The notes below the pieces were generated by a model that was given only the letters and a program-made list of their open reading frames with translations, ran no database searches and was not told the DNA's origin. From positions 1-37,889 of the forward strand of contig JAOZMB010000013.1 of the NCBI GenBank assembly GCA_029934515.1: 37,889 bases of DNA, written 5' to 3'. Source of the stretch: Bacteroidales bacterium. Its GTDB lineage: Bacteria; Bacteroidota; Bacteroidia; Bacteroidales; JAADGE01. Of the stretch, positions 33,579 to 37,889 are shown piece by piece. Both the position numbers and the translations under genes were made by a program. Each line of letters starts with the position of its first letter. The first letter of the stretch is position 1.

Positions 33579-34409
33579 TTATATCTTAGGCAAAGTAAAA
33601 CTAAAAGTGCTTCCTTGTCCAGGTTCGCTATCAACGAATATTTTACCTCCATTTTTATTTACAAATTCTTTACAAAGAATTAATCCAAGACCTGTTCCGT
33701 GTTCGTTATTTGTTCCTGGTGTTGATTGTACTTTATCGATTCTGAATAATCTATTTATTTTTTCTATTGGTATTCCTATTCCATTATCTTTAATTTTTAT
33801 TTTTGAAAATTTATCTGAATGCTCAATAGAAATAAATATTTCGCCTCCTGTCAATGTAAATTTTAAGGCATTTGAAATCAAATTTCTAAGTATAGTTTTT
33901 AACATATCCAAGTCAACGAATACATAATTATAGAAGAACAAAAAATCTGTTATTATAGAAATTCTTTTATTTTCTGCGTTTTCTCTAACAAATTCAATTT
34001 CTTCTTCTATAATTTTCACTATATTTACTTTTTCGGGTTCGAATTTTATATTATCTGTCTGCGCCCTTGACCATTCAAGCAAATTTTCAAGAAGTTTATA
34101 TCCGTTATATGCTGATTTATTAAGATACAGAACAATTTTTTCTATTTGTCTATTATCATATTTATCAATATTTTCGATTAATATATCAATAAATCCTAAC
34201 ATTTGATGAAATGGATTTTTTAAATCGTGTGCAATTATCGAAAAGAATTTATCTTTTGTTGCAATAATATTTCTTAATTGTTTTTCGTTTTCTGTTAATA
34301 AGACTATTCTTTCCGCCAATTTTTTGTTCTTGTTAAGTTCTTTTTTCAACGAAATATTTTCTTTTTCTAATTGAATGATTCTTGCATTTATTTTATTTTC
34401 AGATAACAT
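33579..34409 (-). CDS. Soluble sensor histidine kinase without an input domain
   Basis: 276 residues, no membrane segment. Residues ~5-50 form a coiled coil (INARIIQLEKENISLKKEL). HisKA: FFSIIAHDLKNPFHQMLGF with phospho-acceptor His61. HATPase: N-box NLISNALKFT, G1 KDNGIGIP, G2 GTGLGLILCKEFVNKNGG, then PGQGSTFSFTLP. There is no sensor domain, so input may come from a partner through the coiled coil. No response regulator gene is nearby. Same strand as recJ (74 bases upstream) and the acyltransferase gene (37 bases downstream). Confidence 0.9.
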   Translation of the reverse strand: MLSENKINARIIQLEKENISLKKELNKNKKLAERIVLLTENEKQLRNIIATKDKFFSIIAHDLKNPFHQMLGFIDILIENIDKYDNRQIEKIVLYLNKSAYNGYKLLENLLEWSRAQTDNIKFEPEKVNIVKIIEEEIEFVRENAENKRISIITDFLFFYNYVFVDLDMLKTILRNLISNALKFTLTGGEIFISIEHSDKFSKIKIKDNGIGIPIEKINRLFRIDKVQSTPGTNNEHGTGLGLILCKEFVNKNGGKIFVDSEPGQGSTFSFTLPKI

Positions 34410-34483
34410 TTTTTATTTTTTTATTTTTGATAAATATTTAAAAATAATAGTATTTGTTCAAGAGCTAACTATTAATTGTATAA

Positions 34484-36190
34484 TCAAAATTGAATATATT
34501 TGACTACTGCCTGTAGGCTAATTCTACCCTTAAATACATTTTCGTCCAGTGAATAACAAACAGTAAACGGTTTTTTATTATGAATATTTTTATAATGCTG
34601 TGCCATTGAAAAAGCTATTCCAGATAATACTTTATTATCAGAATCTTTCATTTCTATTCTTAGGTGTTCTTTATTTTTTCCGACAGGCATTGTTCTTCCT
34701 GTATCTATAACATTTTTTGTTAAGAACAAAGGAGATAGGTTTCCAGGTCCGAAAGGAGCAAACTGTTTCATTATTCTAAAAAATTTTGGTGTTATGTCAG
34801 CGAATTTTATTTCTGCATCAACTTTAATAACCGGTATCATTTGTGCTGGAGTGATGTTTTCTGATACAAAAGTTTCAAAACATTTTGTAAATTTTTCAAT
34901 ATTTTCAATTTTCATTGTCAATCCAGCAGCAAAAGTGTGTCCGCCAAAATTCTCCAGCAAATGAGCGCATGCTTCAACTGCTGCGTACAGGTTAAAATCA
35001 GAAACAGAACGAGCCGAGCCTGTTGCAATACCATTTGACTCTGTAAGCACTACCGTTGGACGATAATAAGTTTCCGTTAATCGTGAAGCTACAATACCTA
35101 AGACTCCTTTGTTCCATTTTGCATTATAAAGAACAGTACTTTTTTTATTTCTTAATTGGATATTATTACCTATTATTCTTAGTGCTTCATGTGTTATTTT
35201 TCTGTCTATATATTTCCGTTCAGTATTATAATCATCAATTTTTTTTCCAAGTTTTTTTGCTTTTTCTGAGTTATCTGCAATCAATAATTGAACAGTATAT
35301 TTACCTGATTTTATTCTTCCAGCAGCATTAATTCTCGGTCCTATTTTGAAAACACAATCAGTAATAGTTAGAACTTTATTTTCAACACTGGCAATTTTTT
35401 TAATTGCATTTAGTCCTTCTATGGGTTTTATATTTATTTTTTTAAGTCCGAAATAAGCAAGTATTCTATTTTCTCCTGTAATTTGAACAATATCAGAAGC
35501 AATACTTACAACGAGAAGGTCTATATATTTATACAATTTATTAAAATGTATTCTTTTTCTTATTGCAAATGCTTGTAGAAATTTGAAACCTACACCACAA
35601 CCCGAAAGTTCTTTAAAAGGATAATTACAATCAGACCTTTTAGGGTCAAGTACGGCAATTGCATTTGGTATATTCTTCCCAGGTTTATGGTGGTCACAAA
35701 TAATAAAATCTATACCTATTTTATTTGCATATTCAATCTTGTCAACAGCTTTAATACCACAGTCAAGTGCAATAACAAGCGTACATCCTTTTTCTTTTGC
35801 ATAATCTATTCCTTTCAATGATATTCCATAACCTTCGGAGTATCTGTCTGGAATATAATAATATAAATTATCATGTATGTCATTCAAAAATGAATAAACA
35901 AGAGCTACAGATGTTGTTCCGTCAACATCATAATCACCAAAAACAAGTATTTTTTCTTGTTCTGTTATTGCCTTATATAATCTTGAAACCGCTACTTCCA
36001 TATCCTTCATTATGAAAGGATTGTGAAGATTATTTAACGAAGGACGAAAAAAAAACTTCGCCTCATCAAAATTTGTTATTCCTTTTTGCACCAGAAGATT
36101 TGCAAGTATCTCATCGATTTTAAGTATATCCTGCAAATGTTTAATTGTTTCGGGATTGCCCCGAGGTTTTATAATTATTTTATTTTTCAT
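34484..36190 (-). CDS. recJ: Single-stranded-DNA-specific exonuclease RecJ
   Basis: 568 residues from the ATG at 36188-36190; a TTG one codon upstream is in frame but less likely. DHH-family motifs: VFGDYDVDGTTSVAL, ALDCGIKAVDKIE, CDHHKPG with the DHH triad, and GPRINAAGRIKSG. The later GIVASRLTETYYRP and FGGHTFAAGLTM belong to DHHA1. A C-terminal OB-fold segment (APFGPGNLSPLF) completes the enzyme. RecJ degrades ssDNA 5' to 3' in recombination and mismatch repair. A candidate promoter lies at 36210-36240. The gene heads the group recJ - histidine kinase - acyltransferase. Confidence 0.95.
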   Translation of the reverse strand: MKNKIIIKPRGNPETIKHLQDILKIDEILANLLVQKGITNFDEAKFFFRPSLNNLHNPFIMKDMEVAVSRLYKAITEQEKILVFGDYDVDGTTSVALVYSFLNDIHDNLYYYIPDRYSEGYGISLKGIDYAKEKGCTLVIALDCGIKAVDKIEYANKIGIDFIICDHHKPGKNIPNAIAVLDPKRSDCNYPFKELSGCGVGFKFLQAFAIRKRIHFNKLYKYIDLLVVSIASDIVQITGENRILAYFGLKKINIKPIEGLNAIKKIASVENKVLTITDCVFKIGPRINAAGRIKSGKYTVQLLIADNSEKAKKLGKKIDDYNTERKYIDRKITHEALRIIGNNIQLRNKKSTVLYNAKWNKGVLGIVASRLTETYYRPTVVLTESNGIATGSARSVSDFNLYAAVEACAHLLENFGGHTFAAGLTMKIENIEKFTKCFETFVSENITPAQMIPVIKVDAEIKFADITPKFFRIMKQFAPFGPGNLSPLFLTKNVIDTGRTMPVGKNKEHLRIEMKDSDNKVLSGIAFSMAQHYKNIHNKKPFTVCYSLDENVFKGRISLQAVVKYIQF

Positions 36191-36209
36191 CAATATTATA
36201 TCACAGTAT

Positions 36210-36240
36210 TAAAGGTACTTTGCACACTCAACTATGACAA
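36210..36240 (-). promoter_or_regulatory. Candidate recJ promoter
   Basis: On the minus strand TTG (36238-36240), a 20-base spacer and TACCTTTA (36210-36217), one base off the TAnnTTTG consensus. Distance to the recJ ATG is about 20 bases. Confidence 0.35.
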
Positions 36241-36871
36241 CAATGTGTTACACCAAACAAACAAGAAATACCTAATTCAATATAAATTATTTTGGTAAAA
36301 AAAAATAAAATATTACAATTTTACAAATTTTTTTTTGAAAAACTTAATAATATTAAGTTATCATTTTGCAATTCAATAATTTAACATATAAAAAATTATA
36401 AACAATAAACTGATTAAAGTAATAGACCTCTTTCCTAAATAATAAGATTTATGTTATTGATTATCATGTATATAAAAATTTGGCAATCTTAGTAAAGCTC
36501 TCATGTGCTTAACCGAAATACACACAAGTTAAAACATGTATAAATATTCAATTCTATTAACTCATATTTAGAGAAAAAAACATTAAAATATGGAAACATG
36601 CCTTTATTTTATTAATTGTAAAAAAGCATCAATTCACGTGATATAAATATATGTCAAAATTTTTTTTTGAATAATTTATCATTTTATACCTTACAAAAGG
36701 TTAGCAAGAAATCGTTATTGCCTTAATATCATTTATATAGGTTTTAAATTTGTTCCTGTTTTTAGGCGATTTTTTGTGCAAAACTTAGAAAAAAAATTTT
36801 TTCGGCTTATATAATGAATTATTTTGATAAGAAATATTGGTTGTACTAACTAACTATTTATTAATCTTTTT
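36241..36871. other. Non-coding AT-rich interval
   Basis: About 630 bases with stops in all frames and no gene that I can support. It contains a short perfect inverted repeat, AACTTAAT (36341-36348) and ATTAAGTT (36352-36359), and AT-rich sequence without tRNA-like folding. It separates recJ from the transposase remnant. Confidence 0.5.
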
Positions 36872-36901
36872 TATCTTTGCCAAAAAAATAAATCAGCGAT
36901 T

Positions 36902-37066
36902 ATGTCAGAAATTACTTGTCCTTCTTGTTGTTAACTCAATATATAAAAAAATGGTCATATTCATACAGGACATCAAAATTATAAATGTTTAGAAAAAGAT
37001 TGTTATCGACAATTTATCTTAAACTCAACCAAGAAATACATAAGCGAATCCGATTTTTTTTGGTAA
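36902..37066 (+). pseudogene. IS1-family transposase remnant (N-terminal zinc-finger part)
   Basis: In one frame from the ATG at 36902: MSEITCPSCC, stop, LNI, stop, then KNGHIHTGHQNYKCLEKDCY and RQFILNSTKKYISES. This is the InsA-type start of IS1 transposases (CPxC, NGxxxxGxQxYxC, CxRxF, TKKYIS). Two in-frame TAA codons (36932-36934, 36944-36946) kill it, and similarity ends at about 37050, where the leucine-rich-repeat pseudogene begins on the other strand. A TATCTTTGC -7 element lies upstream at 36872-36880. Confidence 0.8.
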
Positions 37067-37889
37067 ACTGCTAAATTGATTACCTTTCAAATACAATTTA
37101 GTAATATTTTTCAGGTTCCAATTTCTTTGGGTAAACTTGTTAATTCATTTTTGTATAAACTTATTCTTCCAATAATATTTTTCAGGTTTCCAATTCCTTT
37201 TGATAAAATTTCCAACATATTATTACTTAAATCAAGATAAGTAAGTTGAGTTTGTTGTAAAATATTTTTGGAATTTCTTGTAATTTATTTGAAAATTCAA
37301 TACCTTTTATAAGTTTCCAATAAGAGCTATCAATATCTGATAAATCGTTTACTGAAACATAAACTGAGTTTATTCGGGTGGTTTTTACTTTTATGAAACA
37401 ATCTTGCTAATCAATATCTTTTATTACCAATTAAATTAATATGTTTTAGGTTTTGGCATTTGGTCACTTCTTTTGGGAGGCGTAAAAGGGCATTATCGCT
37501 TAGATCAAGTCTGTCAATTTTATCAAGTATTTCGTTTTTATTATAATGATTATATACTTTCCATTCCTTATCATGCTCTTTTACTGCTTTGTCGAACATT
37601 GAGGTTTCTACTTTTATTTGCATTTGTTCGGCTTTTTCAAGTGCTTTATCTGCTATTTCTTTTTGTTTTTGTGCTTTGTCAAGTGCTTTTATTATTCAGT
37701 GCTTGCAGTTCATAAAATATTTTTTGTATGTTCGGAAGTTTATCTGTGAACTTATTCAGCAAACTTAATTTATCTGAACGTATTGAAAACAGTGTTTTAA
37801 CTGGTATTTTTCTGTGTAATAAAGTTACTGTTTTTGGTCTTAATATTTCAAGATATACAAATAATGGTGGCAGTTACCGTAATATTCAG
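37050..37889 (-). pseudogene. Broken nSTAND1 NTPase - coiled coil - leucine-rich-repeat gene (cut by window edge)
   Basis: Read on the minus strand from the window end: one frame gives LFVYLEILRPKTVTLLHRKI, then VKTLFSIRSDKLSLLNKFTD and IQKIFYELQALNN, a pattern I associate with the nSTAND1 (novel STAND NTPase) domain. At ~37690 the frame changes to KALDKAQKQKEIADKALEKA (coiled coil), MFDKAVKEHDKEWKVYN and LRRs (IDRLDLSDNALLRLPKEV, CQNLKHINLIGNK) until a stop at 37411. Further LRRs continue in other frames: LTYLDLSNNMLEILSKGI, ISLYKNELTSLPKEIG, KLYLKGNQFSSLPKKIG. The gene stops at the IS1 remnant. Several frameshifts; not functional as it stands. Such STAND-LRR proteins are thought to act in signalling or defence. 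Confidence 0.75.

Noticed and set aside
36423-36441. GACCTCTTTCCTAAATAATA as an insertion sequence end
   Set aside because: Loosely resembles IS termini, but no matching inverted end or transposase could be found in the flanking sequence.

Overview
This window is chromosomal DNA of a member of the Bacteroidota. The evidence is a very AT-rich base composition; promoters of the phylum-specific TAnnTTTG (-7) type, often seen as TATCTTTGC; almost no Shine-Dalgarno sequences in front of start codons; and a typical gene set (S9 dipeptidyl peptidase, WbqC-like protein, SPOR lipoprotein, very long TamB, futalosine hydrolase, ABC-F, PEGA/SUMF1 and FISUMP-type proteins). Lineage within the phylum (Bacteroidales-like) is inference only. 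There are no rRNA genes, no tRNA that I can see, no CRISPR array and no intact mobile element.

Layout. 1-543 is the end of a SUMF1-fold protein. 696-7196 (+) holds gap, a secreted repeat/FISUMP protein, gcvT and a secreted DPP-IV-like peptidase. 7374-9061 (-) holds a crotonase and mqnB (menaquinone, futalosine route). 9429-11395 (+) is a compact three-gene restriction-modification operon: a small unknown ORF, a beta-class DNA methyltransferase and a PD-(D/E)XK-like endonuclease. Debris of an ISAs1-type transposase lies just behind it. 11745-14707 (+) holds sixA, a short mutA-like gene and a TIGR01212 radical SAM gene. 14685-16070 (-) holds a WbqC-like gene and comF. A SPOR lipoprotein follows (+), then the minus-strand group sppA - polyprenol-phosphate mannosyltransferase - nupC (21338 down to 16896). 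21565-22630 is a dead PEGA/SUMF1 gene. pgi and a membrane GAF protein follow (+), then a 1491-residue TamB (-) diverging from an ABC-F ATPase (+). The minus-strand group recJ - histidine kinase - membrane acyltransferase runs from 36190 to 32669. The last 1 kb is an IS1-like transposase remnant abutting a broken nSTAND1/leucine-rich-repeat gene.

The genes are mostly housekeeping: central carbon metabolism (gap, pgi), one-carbon and propionate metabolism (gcvT, mutA), envelope biogenesis and quality control (tamB, sppA, SPOR lipoprotein, sugar-phosphate-lipid synthesis) and DNA repair or uptake (recJ, comF). The accessory signal lies in the R-M operon, in three decayed loci, and above all in non-coding repeats.

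The most unusual non-coding feature is a ~90-105 bp element present four times (7286, 12247, 16796, 25990), plus a fragment at 11628. It has imperfect terminal inverted repeats and sits at 3' ends of genes; in three copies it overlaps or touches the stop codon of the minus-strand gene. A second family (~48 bp, at 4914, 8278 and 24183, with a short hairpin version at 7213) and two tandem arrays (31 bp at 8321, 30 bp at 21381) add to a rich repeat landscape.
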